A DNA stretch of 64,000 bases from Alphaproteobacteria bacterium (GTDB lineage: Bacteria; Pseudomonadota; Alphaproteobacteria; JAUHZC01): contig CP060236.1 in the NCBI GenBank assembly GCA_023898725.1, positions 624,501 to 688,500 on the forward strand, in the 5' to 3' direction. Under the pieces are notes generated by a model that saw nothing but the letters and a program-made list of their open reading frames with translations, had not been told where the DNA came from and made no database searches. Shown piece by piece: positions 35,499-44,310 of this stretch. How positions within the stretch are numbered: the first letter of the stretch is position 1; every line of letters starts with the position of its first letter. A program made the position numbers and the translations under genes.

Positions 35499-35796
35499 TA
35501 TTTTCAATTCTCAAAATGTTTACGCAGGGATTCGCCGGCCTGTGGTTACTGAAAAATCTATGGCTGCTACGACTTTCGGGCGTTATACTTTTGTTGTTTC
35601 TCCTGAATTGACAAAAACCCAAATTAAGGGCGCTATTGAGGATTTATATAAAGTTAAGGTTTCGTCTGTTTCTCGCCTTGTGCGCAAAGGAAAGAAAAAA
35701 GTGTTTCGTGGTCGTCGTGGCCAGCGATCAGATGTCTCCTATGCGTTTGTGCGTCTACTGTCTGGTTCAATTGATCTTGGAGGTCAAGTGGTATGA
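35491..35796 (+). CDS. rplW: 50S ribosomal protein L23
   Basis: 101 residues from the ATG at 35491, which overlaps the end of rplD by 8 bases and has GAGGAG about 8 bases upstream. The segment GIRRPVVTEKSMAA is the L23 hallmark. L23 sits at the tunnel exit and is the docking site for SRP and trigger factor. A further upstream in-frame start at 35476 is less likely. Confidence 0.96.
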   Translation: MVNIFNSQNVYAGIRRPVVTEKSMAATTFGRYTFVVSPELTKTQIKGAIEDLYKVKVSSVSRLVRKGKKKVFRGRRGQRSDVSYAFVRLLSGSIDLGGQVV

Positions 35797-36623
35797 CCCA
35801 TTTAAAGACTTTTTCACCATATACCCCATCAACACGCAATACCGTCCTTGTGTCACATGAGGGTCTTTGGAAAGGCCGTCCTATTAAAGTTTTGACGGAG
35901 GGTTTGCACAAAAGTGGCGGCCGCAATAATCTTGGTCGTATGACGATGCGCCATCGTGGCGGTGGTCACAAGCGTCTCTATCGTGTTATTGACTTCAAGC
36001 GACAGCGCGACGGTCAAAAGGCAACTGTTGAGCGCATTGAGTATGATCCTAATCGTACAGCTCACATCGCCCTCTTGTCTTATGCTGATGGACAAAAAGC
36101 TTACATAGTAGCTCCGCAAAAGCTCAGTGCTGGAGATGTGGTGGAGTCTGGTGTAGGTGCTGATATAAAGGTGGGGAACTGCCTTCCTCTTTCCAGTATT
36201 CCTGTGGGAACTCTTGTGCACAATTTAGAGCTTAAGCCCCAAAAAGGGGCTCAGTTAGTCCGATCAGCTGGTGCCTTCGCACAAATTGTGGGCCGTGATG
36301 ATGCATATGTTCAAGTGCGTCTAGGCTCGGGAGAGCTCAGAATGATTTTGGGTGCTTGTCGCGCTACTATTGGTGTTGTATCAAACCCAAATCAAAAAAA
36401 CATCAAGCTTGGAAAGGCTGGTCGCTCACGTTGGCTGGGTCGCCGCTCATCCGTTCGAGGGGTGGTTATGAACCCTGTTGATCATCCGCATGGTGGCGGC
36501 GAGGGGAGAACGTCAGGTGGTCGCCATCCAGTTTCGCCTTGGGGTATTTGTACCAAGGGCAAGAAAACGCGTAACAAGAAGAAGCCTTCTTCAAAGTACA
36601 TTATACGCAAACGTAAGAACTAA
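35793..36623 (+). CDS. rplB: 50S ribosomal protein L2
   Basis: 276 residues. The peptidyl-transferase region segment VMNPVDHPHGGGEGR carries the conserved histidine near residue 229. The N-terminal RNA-binding part has GRNNLGRMTMRHRGGGHKR. Start overlaps rplW by 4 bases. Confidence 0.98.
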   Translation: MTHLKTFSPYTPSTRNTVLVSHEGLWKGRPIKVLTEGLHKSGGRNNLGRMTMRHRGGGHKRLYRVIDFKRQRDGQKATVERIEYDPNRTAHIALLSYADGQKAYIVAPQKLSAGDVVESGVGADIKVGNCLPLSSIPVGTLVHNLELKPQKGAQLVRSAGAFAQIVGRDDAYVQVRLGSGELRMILGACRATIGVVSNPNQKNIKLGKAGRSRWLGRRSSVRGVVMNPVDHPHGGGEGRTSGGRHPVSPWGICTKGKKTRNKKKPSSKYIIRKRKN

Positions 36624-36638
36624 CAGAGGAATTTATCA

Positions 36639-36917
36639 GTGGCACGTTCAGTTTGGAAAGGTCCCTTTGTGGATGGTTATTTGCTTAAAAAAGCAGATGT
36701 TGTTCGTGAGTCATCTCGTAATGATGTTATTAAAACATGGTCTCGCAGATCTACAATTTTGCCTAATTTTGTGGGGCTCAACTTCGCTGTTCACAACGGT
36801 AATAAGTTCATACCTGTGTATGTGACAGAGGAGATGGTTGGGCACAAGTTTGGTGAGTTTTCCCCAACACGTACATATCATGGGCATGGTGCGGATAAAA
36901 AGGCAAAAAGAGGTTAA
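36639..36917 (+). CDS. rpsS: 30S ribosomal protein S19
   Basis: 92 residues, GTG start with AGAGGAA upstream. ARSVWKGPFVDGYLLKKAD and the C-terminal HKFGEFSPTRTYHGH are the family signatures. S19 binds the head of the small subunit with S13. Confidence 0.97.
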   Translation: MARSVWKGPFVDGYLLKKADVVRESSRNDVIKTWSRRSTILPNFVGLNFAVHNGNKFIPVYVTEEMVGHKFGEFSPTRTYHGHGADKKAKRG

Positions 36918-36918
36918 C

Positions 36919-37293
36919 ATGGTACACGAAAAACTCTCACCCGCGGGTCAAAAATTGGCTAAGGCTATTTTGACAAAACTTTCTTGCAGTCCACGAAAGG
37001 TAAACCTAGTCTTAGGCCTTATTAGGGGTCAGCCCGTTTCTGCGGCTTTAAAGCAACTGAGGTTTTCGACAAAACGTGTGGCTAATGACGTTCATGGTCT
37101 TTTGTTTTCTGCAATTTCAAATGCGGAAAATAACTACGACATGGACGTTGATCGTTTAGTTGTTAATGAGGCCTATGTGGGTAAAAATATGCAGTTAAAG
37201 CGTATGCATGCCCGGGCGCGTGGTCGCGGCTCTCGTATAACAAAGGTATTTTCAAATGTTACTATCATACTTACTGAGAAGGAGCTTAACTAA
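36919..37293 (+). CDS. rplV: 50S ribosomal protein L22
   Basis: 124 residues from the ATG at 36919, one base after the rpsS stop, with AAAGAGG upstream; an upstream in-frame ATG lies inside rpsS and is rejected. SPRKVNLVLGLIRGQPVSAAL and the C-terminal loop HARARGRGSRITK are typical. The beta-hairpin lines the exit tunnel. Confidence 0.97.
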   Translation: MVHEKLSPAGQKLAKAILTKLSCSPRKVNLVLGLIRGQPVSAALKQLRFSTKRVANDVHGLLFSAISNAENNYDMDVDRLVVNEAYVGKNMQLKRMHARARGRGSRITKVFSNVTIILTEKELN

Positions 37294-37958
37294 TGGGACA
37301 AAAGGTTAGGCCAATTGGGCTCCGCTTGGGAATAAACCGCACATGGGACTCTCGTTGGTTTGCTGATCGTGACTATGCCAAGTTACTGCTAGAAGATATT
37401 AAAATTCGGGAATTTGTCTTTAAGAATTTTTCTCAAGCGAGTATTTCTCATGTGATTATTGAGCGTCCAGCAAAAAAAATTAATGTTTTTATTCAAACAG
37501 CCCGTCCGGGTGTTCTTATTGGCAAAAAAGGTGCTGATATCGATCGTATGAAGAAGCAAATCTCTGCGCTTACCAAAGCAGAGGTTGCGGTTAATATAAT
37601 GGAAATTCGCAAACCAGAGCTTGATGCAAAACTAGTTGCTGATGGTATTGCCCAACAGCTAGAGCGACGTGTTAGCTACCGTCGTGCTATGAAGCGTGCA
37701 ATTCAATCATCTGTGCGTATGGGTGCTCAAGGCATCCGTGTTGTTTGCTCGGGTCGGCTAGGTGGTGCTGAGATTGCGCGCACTGAAGAGTATAGAGAGG
37801 GGCGTGTTCCCCTTCACACATTGCGGGCAGATATCGATTACGGAGAATCAGCAGCCCTCACAACTTATGGTAAATGTGGTGTGCGGGTTTGGGTCTATCA
37901 GGGAGAAATCCTTGAACATGATCCGATGGCTCACGAGCGCAGAATATTTCAACGTTAA
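37293..37958 (+). CDS. rpsC: 30S ribosomal protein S3
   Basis: 221 residues. A KH domain includes ARPGVLIGKKGADID near residue 69 and the C-terminal domain has GRLGGAEIARTEEYREG. S3 forms part of the mRNA entry helicase. It overlaps the rplV stop by one base. Confidence 0.98.
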   Translation: MGQKVRPIGLRLGINRTWDSRWFADRDYAKLLLEDIKIREFVFKNFSQASISHVIIERPAKKINVFIQTARPGVLIGKKGADIDRMKKQISALTKAEVAVNIMEIRKPELDAKLVADGIAQQLERRVSYRRAMKRAIQSSVRMGAQGIRVVCSGRLGGAEIARTEEYREGRVPLHTLRADIDYGESAALTTYGKCGVRVWVYQGEILEHDPMAHERRIFQR

Positions 37959-37967
37959 GGTATTGTT

Positions 37968-38381
37968 ATGCTAAGTCCTAAAAAAACAAAACACCGTAAG
38001 GCCTTTAAGGGGCGCATACATGGTTTGGCTAAGGGGGGGGTAACTCTGAATTTTGGATCCTTTGGTCTGAAAGCTCTTGAGCCTGCTCGCATCACAGCGC
38101 GGCAAATTGAATCGGCGCGTCGTGCTATCACACGCCATATTAAACGCTCAGGTCGCGTTTGGATTCGTATATTTCCTGACGTACCTGTCTCGACAAAGCC
38201 AGCGGAAGTTCGAATGGGAAGCGGAAAAGGTGCGCCGGAGTTTTGGGCGGCACGTGTGAAGCCGGGGCGTATCATGTTTGAGCTTGACGGAGTTCCTCAT
38301 GAACTGGCTGTGCGGGCCTTTGAGCTAGCATCAGCAAAGCTTCCTATTAAAACGCGCTTAATCACTCGCTTGGAGCCATAA
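37968..38381 (+). CDS. rplP: 50S ribosomal protein L16
   Basis: 137 residues. KTKHRKAFKGRIHGLAKGG at the start and RMGSGKGAPEFWAARVKPGR near residue 82 are diagnostic. A run of eight G (38033-38040) codes for Gly-Gly in the N-terminal segment. L16 helps organise the A site. Confidence 0.98.
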   Translation: MLSPKKTKHRKAFKGRIHGLAKGGVTLNFGSFGLKALEPARITARQIESARRAITRHIKRSGRVWIRIFPDVPVSTKPAEVRMGSGKGAPEFWAARVKPGRIMFELDGVPHELAVRAFELASAKLPIKTRLITRLEP

Positions 38382-38384
38382 CCT

Positions 38385-38576
38385 ATGTTAAAAATCATCG
38401 AGATTCGCAAGAAAAGCCTTGAAGACATCCAGAAGCATGTGGTAGAGAAGAATCGCGAGCTATTAAATTTAAGATTTCGCAAGTCTTCCGGAGATTTGGA
38501 TAAGACACATCAACTGCGCAGTATTCGTCGTGAAATCGCACGATTTAATACCGTAGCACTTGAAAAAAAGAGTTAA
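38385..38576 (+). CDS. rpmC: 50S ribosomal protein L29
   Basis: 63 residues, two-helix protein at the tunnel exit beside L23. The KNRELLNLRFRKSSGDLDKT core and the helix RSIRREIARFNTV match the family. Three bases after rplP. Confidence 0.96.
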   Translation: MLKIIEIRKKSLEDIQKHVVEKNRELLNLRFRKSSGDLDKTHQLRSIRREIARFNTVALEKKS

Positions 38577-38588
38577 TTGGAGTTTTTT

Positions 38589-38837
38589 ATGCCACGTCGA
38601 ACATTGACAGGTGTAGTTGTGAGTAACAAGTGCGATAAATCAGTAGTCGTAAATGTTTCTCGCCGTGTTACACATGAGAAGTACAAAAAAATTATGACTA
38701 AATCAAAGCGCTATATGGCGCATGATGAGCAAAATTCTTGCAACATTGGCGATTTAGTAACAATAATTGAAATTGCTCCAAAGTCTAAACGAAAGACGTG
38801 GGAAGTCATGTCTAATCCCCTTGGAGAGCAAAAATGA
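38589..38837 (+). CDS. rpsQ: 30S ribosomal protein S17
   Basis: 82 residues from the ATG at 38589 (MPRRTLTGVVVSNKCDKSV); the TTG at 38577 is in frame but does not fit the family. OB-fold protein binding the 5' domain of 16S rRNA. GGAG lies about 8 bases before the ATG. Overlaps rplN by 4 bases. Confidence 0.96.
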   Translation: MPRRTLTGVVVSNKCDKSVVVNVSRRVTHEKYKKIMTKSKRYMAHDEQNSCNIGDLVTIIEIAPKSKRKTWEVMSNPLGEQK

Positions 38838-39202
38838 TTCAGATGCAGTCGCGCCTAGATGTTGCTGATAACACAGGAGCAAAAGAAGTTCAGTGTATAA
38901 AAGTTTTGGGAGGATCAAAACGGAAGTCAGCAGCTATTGGTGATACAATAGTCGTTAGTGTAAAGAGTGCTATTCCTCGGGGAAAAGTTTCAAAAGGCGA
39001 CGTGATGAAGGCTGTGATTGTTCGGTCTGCCTATCCACTTAGTCGTCCTGACGGCACGGTGATTCGTTTTGATCGTAATGCAGTGGTTTTGATTAATGCT
39101 CAGGGAGAGCCTGTTGGCACTCGCATATTTGGTCCCGTAACCCGAGAACTGCGCGCCAAAAGTTTTATGAAAATCATTTCACTTGCACCAGAGGTAATCT
39201 AA
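38834..39202 (+). CDS. rplN: 50S ribosomal protein L14
   Basis: 122 residues. MIQMQSRLDVADNTGAKEVQ is the canonical N-terminus and GTRIFGPVTRELR the canonical C-terminal part. The stop overlaps the rplX start by one base. Confidence 0.98.
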   Translation: MIQMQSRLDVADNTGAKEVQCIKVLGGSKRKSAAIGDTIVVSVKSAIPRGKVSKGDVMKAVIVRSAYPLSRPDGTVIRFDRNAVVLINAQGEPVGTRIFGPVTRELRAKSFMKIISLAPEVI

Positions 39203-39519
39203 TGAAAAAATTTAGGCTAAAGCGTGGCGATCAAGTTATTGCTATTGCTGGGAGATCCAAGGGTAAATCAGGCGAGATCATTAAGGTTAATGTCGATAAA
39301 AGTACACTGCTTGTCAAGGGCATGAATCTTCTTCACCATTTTGAGCGTGCGTCCGCTTCCTCAAAAGGGGGGGTGGTCCAGAGAGAGTCTCCGATTCATA
39401 TTTCCAATGTGGCCTTATTGGATCCGAAGACAAAGACCCCGACCAAAGTTGGCTTTGTTTGGGATAAAAATAGTGAAAAAAAGCGTATTGCTAAAAAATC
39501 TGGTGAAATAATAGTATAG
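39202..39519 (+). CDS. rplX: 50S ribosomal protein L24
   Basis: 105 residues. KOW motif KRGDQVIAIAGRSKGKSGEI near the N-terminus. L24 is an early assembly initiator of the large subunit. Confidence 0.97.
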   Translation: MKKFRLKRGDQVIAIAGRSKGKSGEIIKVNVDKSTLLVKGMNLLHHFERASASSKGGVVQRESPIHISNVALLDPKTKTPTKVGFVWDKNSEKKRIAKKSGEIIV

Positions 39520-39527
39520 GTTGTTAC

Positions 39528-40067
39528 GTGTCACGTCTATTTAAACAATATAACGAAAAAATCAGACCTGAGATCATGAAGAAAATGATGTACACTTCTG
39601 TCATGCAGGTTCCATCGCTGTCCAAGATAACCTTGAATATGGGAGTTGGCGATGCTGTGCGCGACAAAAAAATTATAGACGGTATCGTTGAGCAGTTGAC
39701 ACTCCTTTCGGGCCAAAAGGCTGTTCCTACTCTGGCGCGCAAGTCTATAGCTGGGTTCAAGCTACGTGAGGGAATGGCTATTGGTGCGAAGGTTACTCTT
39801 CGGAAACGCCAAATGTATGAGTTTCTAGATCGGCTGATTAATATTTCCTTGCCCCGCATACGAGACTTTCGAGGGTTGAAAAAGAGATCGTTTGACGGAA
39901 AAGGAAACTATTCCTTTGGGATTAAGGAGCAAATCATTTTTCCTGAAATCGATTATGACAAAGTTGATCGCGTACGTGGGCTAGATGTTGTTATCACAAC
40001 GACTGCAAGCTCCGATGAAGAGGCCCGTGAATTGCTGCAGTCATTTAATTTACCCTTAATACTATAG
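39528..40067 (+). CDS. rplE: 50S ribosomal protein L5
   Basis: 179 residues, GTG start. VPSLSKITLNMGVGDAV and the C-terminal FPEIDYDKVDRVRGLDVVI are the family signatures. L5 binds 5S rRNA and contacts P-site tRNA. Confidence 0.98.
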   Translation: MSRLFKQYNEKIRPEIMKKMMYTSVMQVPSLSKITLNMGVGDAVRDKKIIDGIVEQLTLLSGQKAVPTLARKSIAGFKLREGMAIGAKVTLRKRQMYEFLDRLINISLPRIRDFRGLKKRSFDGKGNYSFGIKEQIIFPEIDYDKVDRVRGLDVVITTTASSDEEARELLQSFNLPLIL

Positions 40068-40080
40068 GAGTTTTCATCTA

Positions 40081-40386
40081 ATGGCACGCAAATGTTTGGT
40101 TGAAAAAACAAAACGTAATATAAAAAAATGCGCAGGAGCTCGTACATCTCGGCAAAAACTAAAAGCCCTGATCAATGATAAAAACCTTCCTATGGATGAG
40201 CGTTTTTCTGCTCAGATGAAGCTCTCTCAACGTTCCCGTAATGAGTCCCCTGTCCGTATACGCACTCGCTGTGCGCTGACAGGTCGTCCAAGGGCCGTGT
40301 ATAAGCGCTTTGGTCTGAGTCGTATTGCCTTACGTGATCTGGGTTCTTTTGGTTTAATCCCTGGTCTAAAGAAAGTGAGTTGGTAA
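40081..40386 (+). CDS. rpsN: 30S ribosomal protein S14
   Basis: 101 residues, the long zinc-free type: no CxxC pairs are present. The C-terminal RTRCALTGRPRAVYKRFGLSR is typical. AGGAG precedes the ATG. Confidence 0.97.
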   Translation: MARKCLVEKTKRNIKKCAGARTSRQKLKALINDKNLPMDERFSAQMKLSQRSRNESPVRIRTRCALTGRPRAVYKRFGLSRIALRDLGSFGLIPGLKKVSW

Positions 40387-40388
40387 CT

Positions 40389-40784
40389 ATGAATATTAAT
40401 GATCCTATCGGTGATTTAATCACCCGTATTCGCAATGGTTATATGCGTCGCCACGACTTTGTGCTTGCCCCCGTTTCTCGGATGCGGACTTCTATCTTAA
40501 CTGTTTTGAAAGAAAACGGTTATATCAGTGACTTTTCTCAAAAAAAAGTTGGTAAGTTTGATCAATTGCAGATAAAGCTAAGGTATACCCATGGTGTTCC
40601 TGGAATTGAAGAAATTGTGCGGGTAAGTAAACCGGGAAGACGGGTGTATACATCTGTGGCAGATCTACCCCGGGTTTACAATGGCCTTGGTGTCTCTGTT
40701 CTTTCCACTCCTAAGGGTGTTCTTGCCGATTCGACAGCCCGTGCCCAGTCAGTTGGTGGTGAATATCTGTTTAAAGTATTTTAG
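40389..40784 (+). CDS. rpsH: 30S ribosomal protein S8
   Basis: 131 residues from the ATG at 40389 (MNINDPIGDLITRIRNGY), two bases after the rpsN stop; an in-frame upstream start inside rpsN is rejected. The C-terminal GVLADSTARAQSVGGE matches the family. In E. coli S8 represses the spc operon at the rplE site. Confidence 0.97.
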   Translation: MNINDPIGDLITRIRNGYMRRHDFVLAPVSRMRTSILTVLKENGYISDFSQKKVGKFDQLQIKLRYTHGVPGIEEIVRVSKPGRRVYTSVADLPRVYNGLGVSVLSTPKGVLADSTARAQSVGGEYLFKVF

Positions 40785-40792
40785 GAAATATT

Positions 40793-41326
40793 ATGTCTCG
40801 TGTTGGTAAAAACCCTGTAATCATTCCTGAATCTGTTCGATGCACCCTTGCGGGTAACCTGCTGACAGTAATTGGAAAATTTGGTGAGTTGACCGTTTCT
40901 CTCGTTGATGAGTTACTCGTAGAGCACAAAAATCAACAAATTCTCGTGTCTCCCAAGAAGAAAGATCGTAAGTCCCTTTCTCTTTGGGGTACATATCGGT
41001 CGTTAATAGCCAATGCTGTAAGTGATGTGGATCAGGGATATGTGAAGCGCCTTGAGATTAATGGCGTCGGATATCGTGCGGCACTCAAGGGTAACGACTT
41101 GTCGATGCAGCTTGGCTATAGCCATGATGTTGTTGTCCCTATTCCGGAGGGCATCACGGTTGTTTGTGAGAAGCCAACGTTACTTACCATTACTGGGTTT
41201 AATCGCCAACAAACGGGTGAGTTTGCGGCGAAAGTCCGCTCTTTTCGCTTGCCGGAGCCCTATAAAGGTAAGGGAATAAAGTATGCCAACGAGCATATTG
41301 TACGTAAGGAAGGAAAGAAAAAGTGA
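40793..41326 (+). CDS. rplF: 50S ribosomal protein L6
   Basis: 177 residues. MSRVGKNPVIIPESV at the start and the C-terminal signature PEPYKGKGIKYANEHIVRKEG are diagnostic. L6 sits near the sarcin-ricin loop. The stop overlaps the rplR GTG start. Confidence 0.98.
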   Translation: MSRVGKNPVIIPESVRCTLAGNLLTVIGKFGELTVSLVDELLVEHKNQQILVSPKKKDRKSLSLWGTYRSLIANAVSDVDQGYVKRLEINGVGYRAALKGNDLSMQLGYSHDVVVPIPEGITVVCEKPTLLTITGFNRQQTGEFAAKVRSFRLPEPYKGKGIKYANEHIVRKEGKKK

Positions 41327-41685
41327 TAGCTAAAGTTGATCGCACGCTTCGTAGAAAGCAGAGAACTCGTCGCCAACTGTTGCTTCGTGCGGCAGGATCA
41401 GTTCGTTTGTCTGTTCATCGATCAAATCGATATGTATACGCTCAGTTAATTGATGATAGCAAATCTTGTACCCTTGCGTCGGCATCATCTCTGGATCCTC
41501 TTCTGCGTGAAAAGCTAAAGAACTATAGTAATTCTCTAGCAGCAAAGGAAGTTGGAAGGCTGATTGCGGAGCGAGCAAAAAAAACGGGGGTGTCCGCTGT
41601 TGTTTTTGATCGCGGCTCGCTGGCGTATCATGGTTGTGTGAAATCTCTAGCTGATGCGGCACGCGAAGCTGGCTTAAAATTCTGA
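41323..41685 (+). CDS. rplR: 50S ribosomal protein L18
   Basis: 120 residues, GTG start overlapping the rplF stop by 4 bases. RLSVHRSNRYVYAQLIDD and the C-terminal FDRGSLAYHGCVKSLADAA are typical of the 5S rRNA binder L18. Confidence 0.97.
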   Translation: MIAKVDRTLRRKQRTRRQLLLRAAGSVRLSVHRSNRYVYAQLIDDSKSCTLASASSLDPLLREKLKNYSNSLAAKEVGRLIAERAKKTGVSAVVFDRGSLAYHGCVKSLADAAREAGLKF

Positions 41686-41694
41686 GGAAAATAA

Positions 41695-42246
41695 ATGTCC
41701 AGAAATACAGGTGATAATGTTCGTCAAGATCGTCAAGAGTCAGGCCTTGTTGAGAAGCTTGTTTCTATTCAGCGCGTTTCTAAGGTTGTGAAAGGTGGTC
41801 GACGAATGGGTTTTTCTGCTACTGTTGTAGTAGGCGATGGTAAAGGGCGTGTTGGTTATGGTCATGGCAAGGCCCGTGAAGTTCCAGATGCTGTCAATAA
41901 AGCAACAAACCAGGCTAAGGCAACACTGCATCATGTTCCTTTGCGAGAAGGCAGAACTCTTCATTATGATATTATAGGTCGCCATGGTGCCGCTCGTGTT
42001 GTTATGCGGTCAGCTCCTCCTGGTACCGGTGTGATCGCCGGTGGCCCGATGAGAGCAGTTTTTGAAGCCGTCGGAATCCAGGATATCGTGGGAAAATCTC
42101 TGGGTTCGTCTAACCCCGGCAACATGGTGCGTGCAACCTTTGAAGCTCTCGCCCGAATGAATTCTCCAAAAGGTATTGCTGCGCGTCGAGGCAAGCGAAC
42201 AGTTGATATCGTAACTCGTCGTTCAGAGGAGACAGAAAATGCCTAA
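41695..42246 (+). CDS. rpsE: 30S ribosomal protein S5
   Basis: 183 residues. The double-stranded RNA-binding part has RMGFSATVVVGDGKGRVGYG near residue 37, and the C-terminal GSSNPGNMVRATFEAL is conserved. The stop overlaps the rpmD start by 8 bases. Confidence 0.98.
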   Translation: MSRNTGDNVRQDRQESGLVEKLVSIQRVSKVVKGGRRMGFSATVVVGDGKGRVGYGHGKAREVPDAVNKATNQAKATLHHVPLREGRTLHYDIIGRHGAARVVMRSAPPGTGVIAGGPMRAVFEAVGIQDIVGKSLGSSNPGNMVRATFEALARMNSPKGIAARRGKRTVDIVTRRSEETENA

Positions 42247-42427
42247 CATATCTAAAGTGAAGGTAACCCAAGTTGGGAGTTCTCTACGTAGACCTCAATA
42301 CCAGCTTCAGAATTTGAAAGGTCTTGGGCTTGGAAAAATGCACAGATTCCGTATTCTCGAGAACACCCCTATGGTCCAAGGCATGATTCGTAAAGTGAAT
42401 CACTTAGTTAAGGTAGAAACTGTCTAA
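42239..42427 (+). CDS. rpmD: 50S ribosomal protein L30
   Basis: 62 residues. KVTQVGSSLRRPQYQLQNLK and GLGLGKMHRFRILENTP are typical of L30. It lies between rpsE and rplO, the usual spc order. Confidence 0.96.
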   Translation: MPNISKVKVTQVGSSLRRPQYQLQNLKGLGLGKMHRFRILENTPMVQGMIRKVNHLVKVETV

Positions 42428-42439
42428 AAGAGCTGAATT

Positions 42440-42934
42440 ATGTTATTAAATACTATTAAAGACAACTGTAACTCTCGTTCAAAATCAAAACGAGTTGGTC
42501 GCGGCATCGGGTCTGGCAAAGGAAAAACTTCTGGATCTGGGCAAAAAGGACAAAAAGCTCGTACAGGCGTTGCTCTTAAGGGATACGAGGGAGGGCAGAT
42601 GCCCTATTATCGTCGTCTCCCCAAGCGTGGCTTCACGAATCGGAACATGATTGTTTTTGACGTGATAAACCTAGGGGCTCTTTCACAAGCTGTCACGGAA
42701 AAGCGCATCGACGGATCAAAGCCTGTGACTGTCGATGTCCTTAAGGCTGCTGGTATGTTGAACCGTCATGCGAAGACATTCAAGGTTTTGGCCAAAGGCG
42801 ATCTTACGCATCCACTAGTTCTTCAAACAGCTCATTATTCAGAAGCGGCAAAAGAGGCCATCTTGAAATCAAAGGGGGAGATTCTGTCTCCAGTGGATAA
42901 CAATACAAACGAGTCTATTTCCAAGTCGTCTTAG
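42440..42934 (+). CDS. rplO: 50S ribosomal protein L15
   Basis: 164 residues. The glycine-rich N-terminus KRVGRGIGSGKGKTSGSGQK and KGYEGGQMPYYRRLPKRGF are diagnostic. A short polar C-terminal tail (after GEILSPVDN) is extra compared with many homologues. Confidence 0.97.
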   Translation: MLLNTIKDNCNSRSKSKRVGRGIGSGKGKTSGSGQKGQKARTGVALKGYEGGQMPYYRRLPKRGFTNRNMIVFDVINLGALSQAVTEKRIDGSKPVTVDVLKAAGMLNRHAKTFKVLAKGDLTHPLVLQTAHYSEAAKEAILKSKGEILSPVDNNTNESISKSS

Positions 42935-42963
42935 ATTACTAATCTGTGTCATGAGGGGGATCA

Positions 42964-44310
42964 ATGACGTCTACATTCGAGCGTATGCTCTCAAATATTG
43001 ACTATAGTGCTTTTGGTAAATCAGAAGATCTAAAAAAGCGTATATACTTTACCCTCGCCGCACTTATCGTCTATCGTTTGGGTACTTTTCTTCCATTGCC
43101 TGGCGTTGACCCGGGGATTATGGCTAGTGTTGCCACCGAGCAAAGCAAAGGTCTCTTGGCTTATCTCAATACATTTTCAGGTGGGGCCCTTGAGCGAATG
43201 ACTATTTTTGCTCTTGGAATTATGCCCTATATTAGTGCGAGCATCATTGTTCAGCTCCTTAGTTCTGTGATGCCATCACTTGAGGCTCTCAAGAAAGATG
43301 GAGAACAGGGTCGCAAGCGCATGAACCAGTATACGCGCTACCTAACAGTATTCTTAGCCATAGTGCAGGGATATGGTATGGCTGTTGGTCTTGAGATTAT
43401 GACATCAAATGGCGTTTCTGCTGTTATTTACCCAGGAATTTTCTTTCGTCTTACTTCTGTTGTAACCTTAACAGGTGGCACGCTGTTTCTTATGTGGTTG
43501 GGTGAGCAAATTACTTCCAGAGGTATAGGCAATGGCGTTTCCTTGCTAATTTTTGCTGGAATTGTTGCTAACCTTCCTCGAGCAGTTCAGTCAACTCTTG
43601 AGCTTGGGATGTTGCAAAAATCTTCGGTTCTATTCATCTTGGGAGTTTTCTCCTTAGTTATTGGAATGATCGCCATTATTGTTTTTATGGAACGAGCACA
43701 ACGGAGAATTTTGATTCAATATCCTCGACGTCAGGTAGGAAAAAAGATTATTGGTGGTGAAAACTCACACTTACCAATTAAAATTAACGTTTCGGGTGTG
43801 ATACCCCCCATCTTTGCAAGCTCTATCTTGGTTCTTTTTTCTACCTTGGCTACTTTACTGGCATCAAAATCGGAAAGTGTTTTTGGTAACCTTCCGATCT
43901 ATCTTTCTGGGGGTCACCCGATTCGAATGTTTATATTTGTTTTGTTTATTCTGTTTTTTGCATTCTTTTATACCTCAATTGTCTTTAATCCAGTTGAAAC
44001 AGCTGAAAATCTCAAAAAAAATGGTGCTTTTGTTTTGGGATATAGACCAGGTGATGATACAGCAAACTATTTCGACTATGTTCTGACACGCCTGACGGTC
44101 GTTGGTGCTCTGTATCTTGCTTTTATATGCGCAATACCGGAATTTTTAATGACAAAAGTTAATATCCCATTCTATCTAGGGGGCACCAGCTTGTTAATTG
44201 TTGTAGGCGTTGCTATGGATACTGTTGCTCAGGTTCATTCCCATTTACTTGCTCATCAGTACAAATCTTTGATTAATAAATCACAGATTGGGGCCCGGAG
44301 CTCACGCTGA
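42964..44310 (+). CDS. secY: Preprotein translocase subunit SecY
   Basis: 448 residues with ten membrane helices, the channel of the SecYEG translocon. Signature segments are PFALGIMPYISASI-like (here FALGIMPYISASIIVQLL, near 82-99) and the cytoplasmic loop AQRRILIQYPRRQVG. The C-terminus is the charged QYKSLINKSQIGARSSR. It is followed by adk with a one-base overlap. Confidence 0.98.
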   Translation: MTSTFERMLSNIDYSAFGKSEDLKKRIYFTLAALIVYRLGTFLPLPGVDPGIMASVATEQSKGLLAYLNTFSGGALERMTIFALGIMPYISASIIVQLLSSVMPSLEALKKDGEQGRKRMNQYTRYLTVFLAIVQGYGMAVGLEIMTSNGVSAVIYPGIFFRLTSVVTLTGGTLFLMWLGEQITSRGIGNGVSLLIFAGIVANLPRAVQSTLELGMLQKSSVLFILGVFSLVIGMIAIIVFMERAQRRILIQYPRRQVGKKIIGGENSHLPIKINVSGVIPPIFASSILVLFSTLATLLASKSESVFGNLPIYLSGGHPIRMFIFVLFILFFAFFYTSIVFNPVETAENLKKNGAFVLGYRPGDDTANYFDYVLTRLTVVGALYLAFICAIPEFLMTKVNIPFYLGGTSLLIVVGVAMDTVAQVHSHLLAHQYKSLINKSQIGARSSR